From positions 5,022,001 to 5,086,000 of the forward strand of contig NZ_CP170544.1 of the NCBI RefSeq assembly GCF_042693015.1: a stretch of 64,000 bases of DNA, given 5' to 3'. The notes under the pieces were generated by a model that had not been told where the DNA came from, made no database searches, and saw nothing but the letters and a program-made list of their open reading frames with translations. Below are positions 8,762 to 16,758 of this stretch, piece after piece. Position 1 is the first letter of the stretch; the number at the start of each line of letters is the position of its first letter. This stretch comes from Sphingomonas_E sp042693015 (GTDB lineage: Bacteria; Pseudomonadota; Alphaproteobacteria; Sphingomonadales; Sphingomonadaceae). The translations under genes and the position numbers were made by a program.

Positions 8762-9916
8762 TTAAAGGGCCTTCTCGTACACCCGATAGACCCGGTTGAC
8801 CTTGCTCTCGATCGTTTCTGCGATCGATTTCATCCCCTGATTGTCGTCGAGGACCCAGCCAATCTCGCCGCGAACCGCGCTGTAATTGGCCAGGGCATCC
8901 TGACGGATATATTCGATCATCATGAAGGCGAGCTGGCTGGCCAGCCGCGTCGATTGCAGTCGCTTGACGACGCCCATCAACGGCACGCGCATCGTCCTTA
9001 TCTGCGGTTTGCGGAGCCGCCACAGCAGCTTGGCCCAGCCGAACGGAAACAATCGGCCGTTCAGATCGTCGGTCAGCTCGTTCAGGTTGGGCAACGTCAT
9101 CATGAAGGCGACGGGCACGCCTTCCACCTCGGCGACGCGGATCAATTCCTCGAACACGATCGGTTTCAATTTCTTGCCGGCATAAGCGATTTCGGCATCG
9201 GTCAGCGGAACGAAACCCCAATTGTCCGACCAAGCATCGTTGAGGATGCTCAGGATCAGCGCGGCCTCTTCGTTGAAACGCGATTTGTCGACCTTGCGGA
9301 TGTTGATCCGCGCATTGCGCTCGCCCGATGCGACGATGCGCTGCACCAGCGGCGGAAAGTCCTTGGTGATGTCGAGGTCGTAAGTGAACAGGTCGCGCGC
9401 GCCATGATAGCCCGCAGCTTCGATCCACGCTTCATATTCGGGCAGATGATGGCCCATCATGACGGTGGGGCTGTGGTCATGGCCCTGGACGAGCAGGCCC
9501 GGCTCATCCCAGATCGAAAGGCTGAACGGGCCCATCGCTCTGGTCATGCCTTGGCCGCGCAGCCAGTCTTCCGCGGCTGCGATCAGCGCCGCCGCCGTTT
9601 CCGTGTCCTCGGCCTCGAACATGCCCCAATGGCCGACACCGGGGCCGCCGCCCTGCACTTCGGGCATGGCCAGCACCAGCTTGTCGATTTGCGCTGAAAT
9701 CCGGCCCGTGACCTTGCCGTCGCGGCGGGCGAGCAGGAACACCGCTTCGGCATGGCCGAACCACGGATTCTTCTTCGGGTTGATCAGGCCGTGGACCTCG
9801 TCCTTCAGCGGCGGGGTCCAGTGCGGATCATTGGCATAGAGCCGCCACGGCAGATCGACGAAGGCGTTGCGGTCGGCAGCGCTCGCCACCGGAGAGATGG
9901 CGATGGAGCCCGCCAT
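8762..9916 (-). CDS. GNAT-fold N-acyltransferase, candidate bacterial ceramide synthase
   Basis: This 384-residue cytoplasmic protein belongs to the group of large GNAT-like proteins that open with FVDLPWRLYANDPHWTPPL and continue with FGHAEAVFLLARRDGKVTGRI, a typical acyl-CoA N-acyltransferase beta-hairpin. A second acyltransferase half follows (EELIRVAEVEGVPVAFMMTLPN). The bacterial ceramide synthase described in Caulobacter is, as I recall, of this type. Sphingomonads make sphingolipids, and the gene is two bases after a fatty-acid hydroxylase gene. I start at ATG 9916 because the family's conserved N-terminus begins there; the upstream extension would read antisense into the neighbour. 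The substrate is inferred, not shown. Confidence 0.75.
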   Translation of the reverse strand: MAGSIAISPVASAADRNAFVDLPWRLYANDPHWTPPLKDEVHGLINPKKNPWFGHAEAVFLLARRDGKVTGRISAQIDKLVLAMPEVQGGGPGVGHWGMFEAEDTETAAALIAAAEDWLRGQGMTRAMGPFSLSIWDEPGLLVQGHDHSPTVMMGHHLPEYEAWIEAAGYHGARDLFTYDLDITKDFPPLVQRIVASGERNARINIRKVDKSRFNEEAALILSILNDAWSDNWGFVPLTDAEIAYAGKKLKPIVFEELIRVAEVEGVPVAFMMTLPNLNELTDDLNGRLFPFGWAKLLWRLRKPQIRTMRVPLMGVVKRLQSTRLASQLAFMMIEYIRQDALANYSAVRGEIGWVLDDNQGMKSIAETIESKVNRVYRVYEKAL

Positions 9917-9918
9917 GG

Positions 9919-10668
9919 TCAGTTGCGCTGGCGCTGGCGGGGATGGCCGGTCGCGACGCCGCCGGAAAGCCGGGACACGTGCGGATAGTCCTCCGCCACT
10001 TCCTGCGTATAGCCAAGGTTGAAGACGGTCGGGCTCTTCGGGCGCTCGCCGGCCTTCTCGTAAAAGGTGCCGAACAGGCGATCCCAGAAATAGTTGGTTA
10101 TGCCGTAATTGCCGTTTTCGTTGTGGAAATGGTGCTGCATGTGGCGCTGCTTGATCGACGCCACCCACTTGTTCTTCGGCTTGTAGGCCAGGTGCTGGAT
10201 GCAGTGGAAGAATTCATAGACGCAGGTCGTGATCAGGCCGGTCGCCAGCGCCGCCGCGGCGCCACCGAACTCGCCGATCGCATAACCCACCGGCACCGTC
10301 GCCAGCACGATCGTCGGCAGCGTGGTGTGCAGGCCGCCGAACAGCACCTCCAGATGGTTGGGGTCCTGATGGTGGTCGTAATGGATGCGCTTCCAGGTGG
10401 GCGCGAGCAGCTTCGACTTCCACATCCACTTGCTGTGGAGAACCCAGCGGTGGAGGCAGTACCACACCAGCGGATAGATCATCGACGCGATGAAGATCGA
10501 CGCCAGCGTCTCGACCAGGCTCGCCGGGCGCCAGGCCCAGGCGCCGATCGCAAGCGCAGCCACCGCCAGATAGGCCATGATCGCGGGGTACTGGAAATAA
10601 GCGACGACAAGCTCGCGCAGCGTCATCCGGTCCAGATGGTGCGAACGATTCCAGAAGCCCGTCCGCAT
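9919..10668 (-). CDS. sterol desaturase/fatty acid hydroxylase family protein
   Basis: This is a roughly 249-residue integral membrane di-iron hydroxylase. Its histidine clusters, in order, are HRWVLH, HYDHH, HCIQH and HMQHHFHNEN, the standard metal ligands of the fatty-acid hydroxylase superfamily. Three or four hydrophobic segments surround them (for example AIMAYLAVAALAIGAWAW). Family members hydroxylate sterols, carotenoids or, in the FA2H group, the 2-position of ceramide acyl chains. Sphingomonad sphingolipids carry 2-hydroxy fatty acids, so with the ceramide-synthase-like gene next to it this is an attractive candidate. Start ATG 10668; an in-frame TTG at 10695 is possible. Confidence 0.85.
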   Translation of the reverse strand: MRTGFWNRSHHLDRMTLRELVVAYFQYPAIMAYLAVAALAIGAWAWRPASLVETLASIFIASMIYPLVWYCLHRWVLHSKWMWKSKLLAPTWKRIHYDHHQDPNHLEVLFGGLHTTLPTIVLATVPVGYAIGEFGGAAAALATGLITTCVYEFFHCIQHLAYKPKNKWVASIKQRHMQHHFHNENGNYGITNYFWDRLFGTFYEKAGERPKSPTVFNLGYTQEVAEDYPHVSRLSGGVATGHPRQRQRN

Positions 10669-10806
10669 CGATTCCGTGCTCTTCACAGCAGGCAAATCCT
10701 TGAGAAATTCCGTGTGGGGCGGCCCAACAGGGCCATTAACGACAATGGTAATGAAATCGCAATGCGGCGGTTTCGGGGCGCAATATGGCGCTCGCGGCCC
10801 CGATTG

Positions 10807-11907
10807 CTACTCTTCGGTCCGGATCAGCACCGTTTCGCCGATCAGGAAGAACAGGATCGGTGGCCCCCACGCGGCCAGCAGCGGCGGGTAGGCGCCGATA
10901 TTGCCCATCGCCAGCGCGAAATTGTCCGCGACGAAATAAGCGAAGCCCAGCGCCATGCCGATCACCGCGCGCAGGAACAATTGCCCGGATCGCGCCAGGC
11001 CGAACGCGGCGACGGCCGCCAGCAGCGGCATCAGCACAGATGATAGCGGCCCGGACACCTTGTGCCACAGCCCCGCCTCCAGCGATTCGGTGGGACGGCC
11101 GGCAGCTTGCAGGTCGGCAATGGCGACGCGCAGATCCGCAAAATTGCGTTCGTCGGCGTCCACGTTCGCCAGCGTGAAGCGATCCGGGGTCACGCCGCGC
11201 GCTACGGTCAGCGAGGGCAGGGGCTCAGCCACCCCGCGGGTTACGTCGAACCGGCGGACATCCTTCATCAGCCAGCCGCCGCGATCATAGGTCGCGCTCT
11301 TACCGGTGATGATCGTTTCCAGCGTCCCGCCGATCCGGTCATAGACGGTGATGTCGGTCAGCCGCACGCCGGCGCCGCGGCCACTCGCCTGGGTGGCGTG
11401 GATCAGATCGTCGCCCGATCGCACCCAGACATTGCTGACGATGCCGCGATCCACCGGTATGGGGCCGTAATCGGCGGCGTCCCAGGCGGTCAGCGTCGCA
11501 TTGGCGCGCGCGACGATGCGTTCGTTGAAGCTGAAGGACAGGATCGCGATGCCCATGCTCGCCAGGATCAGGGGGGCGAGGATCTGGTGCGCGGAAATCC
11601 CTGCGGATTTCATCGCGATGATCTCGCTGTTCTGGTTCAGCGTGACGAAGGTGATCAGCGCGCCCAGCAGCACCGCGAAGGGCAGGAAGCGCGCGATCAA
11701 TTGCGGCACGCGCAGCGACACATATTGCCACAACTGCGGTTCGCCATTGCCGGGATAGGCCAGGATGTTGCCCGATTCGCCCAGCAGATCGAGCGTCTGG
11801 AGTACCAGCACCAGCGCGGCCAGCACGCCGAAGCTGGTCAGCAGGAACTTCTTGGCCATGTACCAGGTCATGGTGCGCGATGCGAAGAACTGCAGGTTCA
11901 CGCTCAT
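10807..11907 (-). CDS. lptG: LPS export ABC transporter permease LptG-like
   Basis: This 366-residue YjgP/YjgQ permease pairs with LptF and the LptB ATPase to pull lipid out of the inner membrane towards the periplasmic Lpt bridge. It has three N-terminal membrane segments, a periplasmic beta-jellyroll domain (about residues 135-260) and three C-terminal segments. The coupling-helix region reads NQNSEIIAMKSAGIS, as in the family. ATG 11907 overlaps the lptF stop by four bases. Sphingomonads use glycosphingolipids in place of LPS, so the cargo here may be sphingolipid; that is inference. Confidence 0.9.
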   Translation of the reverse strand: MSVNLQFFASRTMTWYMAKKFLLTSFGVLAALVLVLQTLDLLGESGNILAYPGNGEPQLWQYVSLRVPQLIARFLPFAVLLGALITFVTLNQNSEIIAMKSAGISAHQILAPLILASMGIAILSFSFNERIVARANATLTAWDAADYGPIPVDRGIVSNVWVRSGDDLIHATQASGRGAGVRLTDITVYDRIGGTLETIITGKSATYDRGGWLMKDVRRFDVTRGVAEPLPSLTVARGVTPDRFTLANVDADERNFADLRVAIADLQAAGRPTESLEAGLWHKVSGPLSSVLMPLLAAVAAFGLARSGQLFLRAVIGMALGFAYFVADNFALAMGNIGAYPPLLAAWGPPILFFLIGETVLIRTEE

Positions 11908-13112
11908 GCCGGCAGCTCCGTCCGTCTGCCGAACGGCAGCCAGCGGCCGATCGCCTTGCCGGCCTTGGCGGCCCAGCGTTCGAGCGCGCCGATCGGTTGG
12001 CCACCGGGAACGTGGGCGACGATGTGGTACATCCACCAGATCAGCGCCGCGAAGCCGACGAAAGGCACCCACAGCGAAATCAGCGGGTCGACGCGGCCGA
12101 GCGCGCCCAGCGCCTCGCCATATTCGTTGATCTTGTGCTGCGTCACCAGGATCACGATGGAAAGGAACACGCCCAGAGCCGACGTCGATCGCTTGGGCGG
12201 CACCGCCAGCGCCACCGCCAGCATCGGCAGCAGGAACATCGATGCCACTTCGACCAGGCGGAAATGGAAGTTGGCGCGCAGCTCGTTGCGGGTCTGCTGG
12301 GGCGTTTCCGGATTGCGGACCGTCTTGACGAGCTCGGGCATCGTCATCTCGAGATCCTTGCCGCCGCGCTGGCGGAACGCCTCCATCTTTGGCAGGTCGA
12401 TCGGCAAATCGTGGCCGGCGAAGCTCAGCACCCGCGGGGTGCGGAAATTGGGGGCGTCGTGGACGAGCGTCCCGTTGGACAGGCGCAGGATGATGACGTC
12501 GGGATCGTCGGTCGCCATGAAGGTGCCCCGTTCGGCCGTTACCGCCAGCGATCGTCCGTCGCGCGCGGTCGTCATCACGAAGATGCCCGAAAGATCGCGC
12601 CCGCTGTCGCGGCTCTGCTCGACGCGCAAGGTCATCCGGCTGCCGAGCTTGGTGAATTCGCCCACCTTGATCGACGCGCCCAGCGCGCCCGATCGCAGCT
12701 CGAATCGCAGCCCTTCATAGGCATAGCGCGCATAAGGCTGGACGAAGCCGACGATGGCGAGGTTCAGCAGCGCCAGCGCGATCGCGAACAGATAAGGCAC
12801 GCGCAGCAGCCGGCCATAGCTCACGCCCAGCGCGCGCAGCACGTCCAGCTCGGACGACAAAGCGAGCTTGCGGAAGGCGAGCAGGATGCCCAGCATCAGG
12901 CCGATCGGGATGCCCAGCGACAGATATTCGGGCAGCATATTGGCCAGCATCATCCACACGACGCTCACCGGCCCGCCCTCGCTCGCGACGAAATCGAACA
13001 GGCGCAACATCTTGTCGAGCACAAGCAGCATGGCGGCGATGACCAGCGTCCCCACCAGCGGCACGGTGATCAATCGGGCGAGATAGCGATCGGTGAGGCT
13101 GGCAATTCTCAA
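11904..13112 (-). CDS. lptF: LPS export ABC transporter permease LptF-like
   Basis: This 402-residue YjgP/YjgQ permease, first gene of the pair, shows membrane segments at about residues 15-35, 55-75 and 98-118, a periplasmic domain with LKVGEFTKLGSRMTLRVEQ-like strands, and three C-terminal segments from about residue 305. The cytoplasmic coupling segment reads RKLALSSELDVLRALGVS, matching LptF/LptG proteins. It faces the divergently transcribed DUF2141 operon across 123 bases that must hold both promoters. LptF/LptG assignment follows gene order, because the two proteins are paralogues. Confidence 0.9.
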   Translation of the reverse strand: MRIASLTDRYLARLITVPLVGTLVIAAMLLVLDKMLRLFDFVASEGGPVSVVWMMLANMLPEYLSLGIPIGLMLGILLAFRKLALSSELDVLRALGVSYGRLLRVPYLFAIALALLNLAIVGFVQPYARYAYEGLRFELRSGALGASIKVGEFTKLGSRMTLRVEQSRDSGRDLSGIFVMTTARDGRSLAVTAERGTFMATDDPDVIILRLSNGTLVHDAPNFRTPRVLSFAGHDLPIDLPKMEAFRQRGGKDLEMTMPELVKTVRNPETPQQTRNELRANFHFRLVEVASMFLLPMLAVALAVPPKRSTSALGVFLSIVILVTQHKINEYGEALGALGRVDPLISLWVPFVGFAALIWWMYHIVAHVPGGQPIGALERWAAKAGKAIGRWLPFGRRTELPA

Positions 13113-13235
13113 AATATGGTCGCCTCGTCACCATGATCTGGCCGCAATCGCAGCCGATTGTCGAAAGCATCGGGGGCATGTGTATCCCGCCGGGCGCGTT
13201 TCTGCCCGGCTATAGCTTCCGGGAGTCGAGAGGTC

Positions 13236-13766
13236 ATGCTGAAACTGACGAGTTTGGTTACCAAGGCTGCTCTGGCGCTGGCTGCGCCGGTGGCGATCGG
13301 TGCGGGGACTGCCCAGGCGGCGGTCCTTGGGCCCGATGCCGCCGCGTGCGCTTCCGGCGCGTCGGGGCCTGCGGTGCTCGTCAAGGTCGATGGCTTCAAG
13401 ACCCGCACCGGCAATGTCCGCGTTCAGGTTTATGGCGCAAATGCGGCAGAATTTCTCGCCAAGGGCAAGAAGCTGAAGCGCGTCGATGTGCCCGTCACCC
13501 ATGGCGGCCCGATGGAGATCTGCGTGGCGCTGCCGCAGGCCGGCAATTATGCCGTCGCTGTCCGCCACGATATCGACGGCAATGGCAAGTCCAGCCGCAA
13601 CGATGGCGGCGGCTTCTCGCGCAATCCGGGGCTTTCGCTCATCACGCTCAAGCCCCGCTACGAAGATGTGGTGATCTCGGTCGGGCAGCAGCCGCGCGCG
13701 GTTCCTGTCGTGCTGAACTACATTCAGGGCCTGGCGATCAAGCCGATCAAGACAGCATCGAGGTAA
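13236..13766 (+). CDS. DUF2141 family secreted protein
   Basis: This 176-residue protein has a signal peptide (cleavage near IGAGTAQA-AV, about residue 27) and a DUF2141 domain (about residues 45-165). Family features are LVKVDGFKTRTGNVRVQVYG at the start, the calcium-loop-like HDIDGNGKSSRNDGGGFSRNPG in the middle, and PVVLNYIQG at the end; the function is unknown. ATG 13236 is chosen because the signal peptide starts there. The next gene starts three bases after the stop, so it heads a three-gene operon with a lipid kinase and a TAM41-like protein. Confidence 0.85.
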   Translation: MLKLTSLVTKAALALAAPVAIGAGTAQAAVLGPDAAACASGASGPAVLVKVDGFKTRTGNVRVQVYGANAAEFLAKGKKLKRVDVPVTHGGPMEICVALPQAGNYAVAVRHDIDGNGKSSRNDGGGFSRNPGLSLITLKPRYEDVVISVGQQPRAVPVVLNYIQGLAIKPIKTASR

Positions 13767-13769
13767 CAG

Positions 13770-14732
13770 ATGGTTAGTGTCGCCCTGCTGTCCAATCCGC
13801 GTTCCACGGGTAACCGCGCGATGCTGCCGCGCATCCGCAGCTATTGCGCGCAGCATGGCGAAATCTTCCATTACGAGGTGGAATCGGTCGAGCAGATCGG
13901 CGCCGCGCTGCGCACCATCGCGCGTGTCGCGCCCAAGGTGCTCGTCATCAACGGCGGCGACGGCACCGTTCAGGCGGCGCTGACCGAGCTCCATCTCGGG
14001 GGCCATTTCGGCGATTCGCCGCCGCCGGTCGCGGTGTTGCCCAACGGCAAGACCAACCTGATCGCGCTCGATCTGGGTGCCAGCGGCGATCCGATCGTGG
14101 CGCTGGAGCGCGTGCTTGAGATCGCCCGCGGCGACATGACCGATCATATCGTCCCGCGCGAACTGATCGCGCTGTCGGGCGATGGCGTGCGGCCGGTGCT
14201 CGGCATGTTCCTGGGCGGCGCCGGCCTTGCCGATTCGATCCTGTTCTGCCGCAACAAGATTTATCCGCTGGGCCTGCCCAACAGCTTCAGCCATGTGCTG
14301 ACCGCGCTTGCCGTGCTGACCACTGTCTTCTTCGGCATCCGCGCCGCCTTCCTGCCGCCCAAGCCCAGTGAGGTCCGCGTGTCGCTGCTGCGCCAGGGCC
14401 AGATCGAAGGGCAGTTCGCGCTGCTGATCGTCACCACGCTCCAGAAGCTGCTGCTCGGCAGCAAGACGGGCGTGAACGGTGCTGCCGGCCTCCAGTTGGT
14501 CGCGGTCGAGCAGCGTCCACTCGCGGTGCTGCGGGCCTTCTTCGCCGCTCTGTTCGGCATGATCGGCCATCGCAAGATGGAGGGCGTCCACCTCCAGCGC
14601 GGCGACGAGATCCGCATTGAGGGCGAGCGTTCCAGCGTCATCCTCGACGGCGAACTGTTCTTGACGGAAAAGGGCCGGCCGATCGTGCTGACGCCGACCC
14701 TGCCGATGCCCTTCCTGCGCCTGGCGGCCTGA
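13770..14732 (+). CDS. diacylglycerol kinase family lipid kinase (candidate ceramide kinase)
   Basis: This 320-residue cytoplasmic protein has the DAGK/sphingosine-kinase catalytic fold: a nucleotide-binding loop VLVINGGDGTVQAAL near residue 58 and the substrate-side motif LPNGKTNLIALDLG near residue 95, with a C-terminal beta domain ending in the GELFLTEKGRPI-like strand. Members phosphorylate diacylglycerol, sphingoid bases or ceramide. Caulobacter uses a relative of this family as a ceramide kinase in anionic sphingolipid synthesis. With TAM41-like and ceramide-synthase-like genes nearby, ceramide or diacylglycerol are the leading substrates. It is tightly packed between its neighbours (3 and 13 bases). 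Confidence 0.85.
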   Translation: MVSVALLSNPRSTGNRAMLPRIRSYCAQHGEIFHYEVESVEQIGAALRTIARVAPKVLVINGGDGTVQAALTELHLGGHFGDSPPPVAVLPNGKTNLIALDLGASGDPIVALERVLEIARGDMTDHIVPRELIALSGDGVRPVLGMFLGGAGLADSILFCRNKIYPLGLPNSFSHVLTALAVLTTVFFGIRAAFLPPKPSEVRVSLLRQGQIEGQFALLIVTTLQKLLLGSKTGVNGAAGLQLVAVEQRPLAVLRAFFAALFGMIGHRKMEGVHLQRGDEIRIEGERSSVILDGELFLTEKGRPIVLTPTLPMPFLRLAA

Positions 14733-14745
14733 ACCGCCGGCAGCC

Positions 14746-15630
14746 ATGGACAGGCTTGTCGATCTGGTGGCGGCCGAACTCGGCCAGCCGGTCGATCCGC
14801 GCGCGGTTGCGCTCGCCGCCGCGATCGCAGCCAGATATGGCGAGGCATCGCGCGCGGTTCTGTTCTACGGCTCCTGCCTGCGCGAGACGCGGCTCGACGG
14901 GCTGATGCTCGATTTCTACCTGATCGTCTCCGATTATCACGCCGCTTACGGCAAGACATGGCTCGCCACCGCCAACCGGCTGATCCCGCCCAATGTCTTC
15001 CCGTTCGAGGCCGATGGCCTCGCCGCCAAATATGCGGTGTTGAGCGAGGCGGATTTCTTACGGCTCTGTTCGCGCGAAGCCGACAATGTCTCGGTCTGGG
15101 CACGCTTCGCCCAGCCGTCGCGGCTGGTCTGGTCGAGCGACGATGCAGCAGGACGGCGGGCTGTCGAGGCGGTCGCGCAAGCCGCGCCGACCCTGCTCGC
15201 ACTCGCCATCCCCACCGTCGGCGCTTCGTCCGCTGCGCCGCTGGATCTGTGGAAGGCGGGTTTCACGCTCACCTATAATGCCGAACTCCGCGCGGAGCGG
15301 ACCGGCCGCTCGCTGTCGATCGTCGACGTCGATCCCAATCGCTATGAACGCATCGGGGAAGCCGCCCTGGCGGAGATCGCGGCCACCACGATGTCGCCCG
15401 ATCAGGCGATGAAGCATTGGCGCAAGCTCCAGCGGCGGGGCAAATGGCTCTCGGTTGTCCGTCTCGCCAAGGCCAGCCTCACCTTCGCCGGCGGCATCGA
15501 TTATCTCGCCTGGAAGATCAACCGCCACGCCGGCACGGCAATCGTCATCAAGCCCTGGCAGCGCCGCTTCCCGCTGATCGCGGCGATTACCCTCGTCCCC
15601 CGCCTGCTGATGAAAGGCGCGGTGCGGTAG
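14746..15630 (+). CDS. TAM41-like nucleotidyltransferase-fold protein
   Basis: This 294-residue protein has the motif order of the TAM41/MMP37 family, the CDP-diacylglycerol synthases of mitochondria and some bacteria. A nucleotidyltransferase-like VLFYGSCLRE (about residues 41-50) corresponds to the family's FGSGVF. LDFYLIVSDYHAAYG (about 57-71) corresponds to its Asp-Phe metal-binding strand. AKYAVLS (about 99-105) corresponds to the conserved Lys-Tyr-Gly-Val. The C-terminus is basic and hydrophobic, as if membrane associated. It would activate a phosphorylated lipid with CTP. Directly following a lipid kinase, it could use that kinase's product. Similarity is judged by eye. Confidence 0.7.
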   Translation: MDRLVDLVAAELGQPVDPRAVALAAAIAARYGEASRAVLFYGSCLRETRLDGLMLDFYLIVSDYHAAYGKTWLATANRLIPPNVFPFEADGLAAKYAVLSEADFLRLCSREADNVSVWARFAQPSRLVWSSDDAAGRRAVEAVAQAAPTLLALAIPTVGASSAAPLDLWKAGFTLTYNAELRAERTGRSLSIVDVDPNRYERIGEAALAEIAATTMSPDQAMKHWRKLQRRGKWLSVVRLAKASLTFAGGIDYLAWKINRHAGTAIVIKPWQRRFPLIAAITLVPRLLMKGAVR

Positions 15631-15658
15631 GCACCGGCCTACAAGCCAATCTCTTCCC

Positions 15659-15747
15659 GTCACCCTGAACTTGTTTCAGGGTCCACCGTGCGACAAGCGA
15701 CGTTATTGCGATTGGATGGGTGGATGCTGAAACGAGTTCAGCATGAC
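15659..15747. repeat. REP/BIME-like double hairpin 2
   Basis: Two facing hairpins: 15659-15685 has stem CCCTGAA/TTCAGGG around CTTGT, and 15721-15747 has stem TGCTGAA/TTCAGCA. Both keep the GTCA and TCCA flanks. The arms differ from each other by paired stem changes. It lies after the TAM41-like gene. Confidence 0.8.
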
Positions 15748-15825
15748 GATTGATTTTAGGCAAAGCGGGTTTTCCTACATATAACCATATAGGTTAGCAT
15801 ATTCCTCCAACCTCGGAGGTATCCC

Positions 15826-16233
15826 ATGTCTCTTATCGCCGGCATCATCGGCCCCGTCGCGCAATTGATCGACAAGGTCATCCCCGATCCGCAAGCGCGC
15901 GATCGCGCCAAGCTCGAACTCATCAAGCTCGAAGGCAGCCAGGAAATGGAGGCGCTCAAGACCCAGCTCTCGGCGATCGTCACAGAAGCGCAATCCGCCG
16001 ATCCCTGGACCAGTCGAGCGCGACCCAGCTTCCTCTATGTCATGTATGCCTTGCTCTTGTGGGCGATCCCGATGGGGCTGATCTCGGTCGCCGATCCGGA
16101 AACGGCCTCTGCAATTGCCCGCGGTATGAACGCCTATCTTGCTGGCCTGCCCGAACCGCTCTACGCCCTCTTCGGCACCGGCTATCTGGGCTATACGGTC
16201 GCGCGCGAATGGGGCAAGGCGAAGAAAGGCTGA
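15826..16233 (+). CDS. GTA-type three-TM holin family protein
   Basis: This 135-residue protein belongs to the GTA_holin_3TM family, recognised from the signature SADPWTSRARPSFLYVMY (about residues 58-75) and the N-terminal amphipathic region (IIGPVAQLIDKVIPDPQARDRAKLE). Two or three hydrophobic segments follow (YALLLWAIPMGLISV, then LYALFGTGYLGYTVA). In gene transfer agents and phages such proteins make the membrane lesion that releases endolysin. Here no capsid, portal or endolysin gene is nearby. AGG-rich CCTCGGAGG upstream provides a ribosome site. Confidence 0.8.
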   Translation: MSLIAGIIGPVAQLIDKVIPDPQARDRAKLELIKLEGSQEMEALKTQLSAIVTEAQSADPWTSRARPSFLYVMYALLLWAIPMGLISVADPETASAIARGMNAYLAGLPEPLYALFGTGYLGYTVAREWGKAKKG

Positions 16234-16281
16234 GCCTCGCGTCGGTTATGGGCGGGGCTGTCGCCAAGGGAGCCTCGCCGC

Positions 16282-16617
16282 ATGACCACGCTCGCACTGC
16301 TGATCGCATCCAACCTGTTCATGACGATCGCCTGGTACGGTCATCTGAAATTTCCGGATGCGCGGCTGTGGGTGGTGATCCTCGCATCCTGGGGCATCGC
16401 CTTCATCGAATATTGCCTGGCCGTGCCGGCGAACCGTATAGGTTATTTCAGCGGCTTTACCGGCGGCCAGCTCAAGATCATACAGGAATGCGTGACGCTG
16501 GCGGTGTTCGCCCTGTTCGCGATCTTCATCCTCAAGGAGCCGCTGACATGGCGCTATCTGGGCGCGTGCGTGTGCATTGGCGGCGCAGCAGCCTTCATGT
16601 TCGTCGGCCGCGCCTAA
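16282..16617 (+). CDS. DMT family small membrane protein (DUF486)
   Basis: This is a 111-residue protein with four membrane segments, essentially the whole DUF486 domain. It resembles one half of a drug/metabolite transporter. The conserved stretch EYCLAVPANRIGYFSGFTGGQLKIIQE-like region lies in the centre, and the last segment ends with GGAAAFMFVGR. The function is unknown; such small DMT proteins may dimerise as exporters. Confidence 0.85.
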   Translation: MTTLALLIASNLFMTIAWYGHLKFPDARLWVVILASWGIAFIEYCLAVPANRIGYFSGFTGGQLKIIQECVTLAVFALFAIFILKEPLTWRYLGACVCIGGAAAFMFVGRA

Positions 16618-16650
16618 GGAATTCCGCCATTTGCGGGGAAGTGGAGGACG

Positions 16651-16681
16651 CAATGGCAATCCTCAACTTCCTCAACTTCGG
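16651..16681 (+). repeat. 31-base dispersed element copy A encoding MAILNFLNFG
   Basis: This stretch matches 41567-41597 at 30 of 31 bases and contains a nine-base tandem duplication, CTCAACTTC twice. In both copies it includes an ATG that opens a short frame starting MA(I/T)LNFLNFG; here the frame runs 16653-16820 (55 residues) and overlaps the hslV start. It lies in the hslV leader, so it may be a leader peptide, a binding site or a mobile repeat. Confidence 0.6.
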
Positions 16682-16758
16682 GGACATTGGAATGCTCGGC
16701 GCGTTGCCATCCACGCACCCCGCGCCCATATCGCGGCCGGAACGGAGCACAGGACGAT

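Noticed and set aside
15826..16233. Prophage or gene-transfer-agent cluster
   Set aside because: Only the holin is present; no capsid, portal, terminase, tail or integrase genes are nearby.
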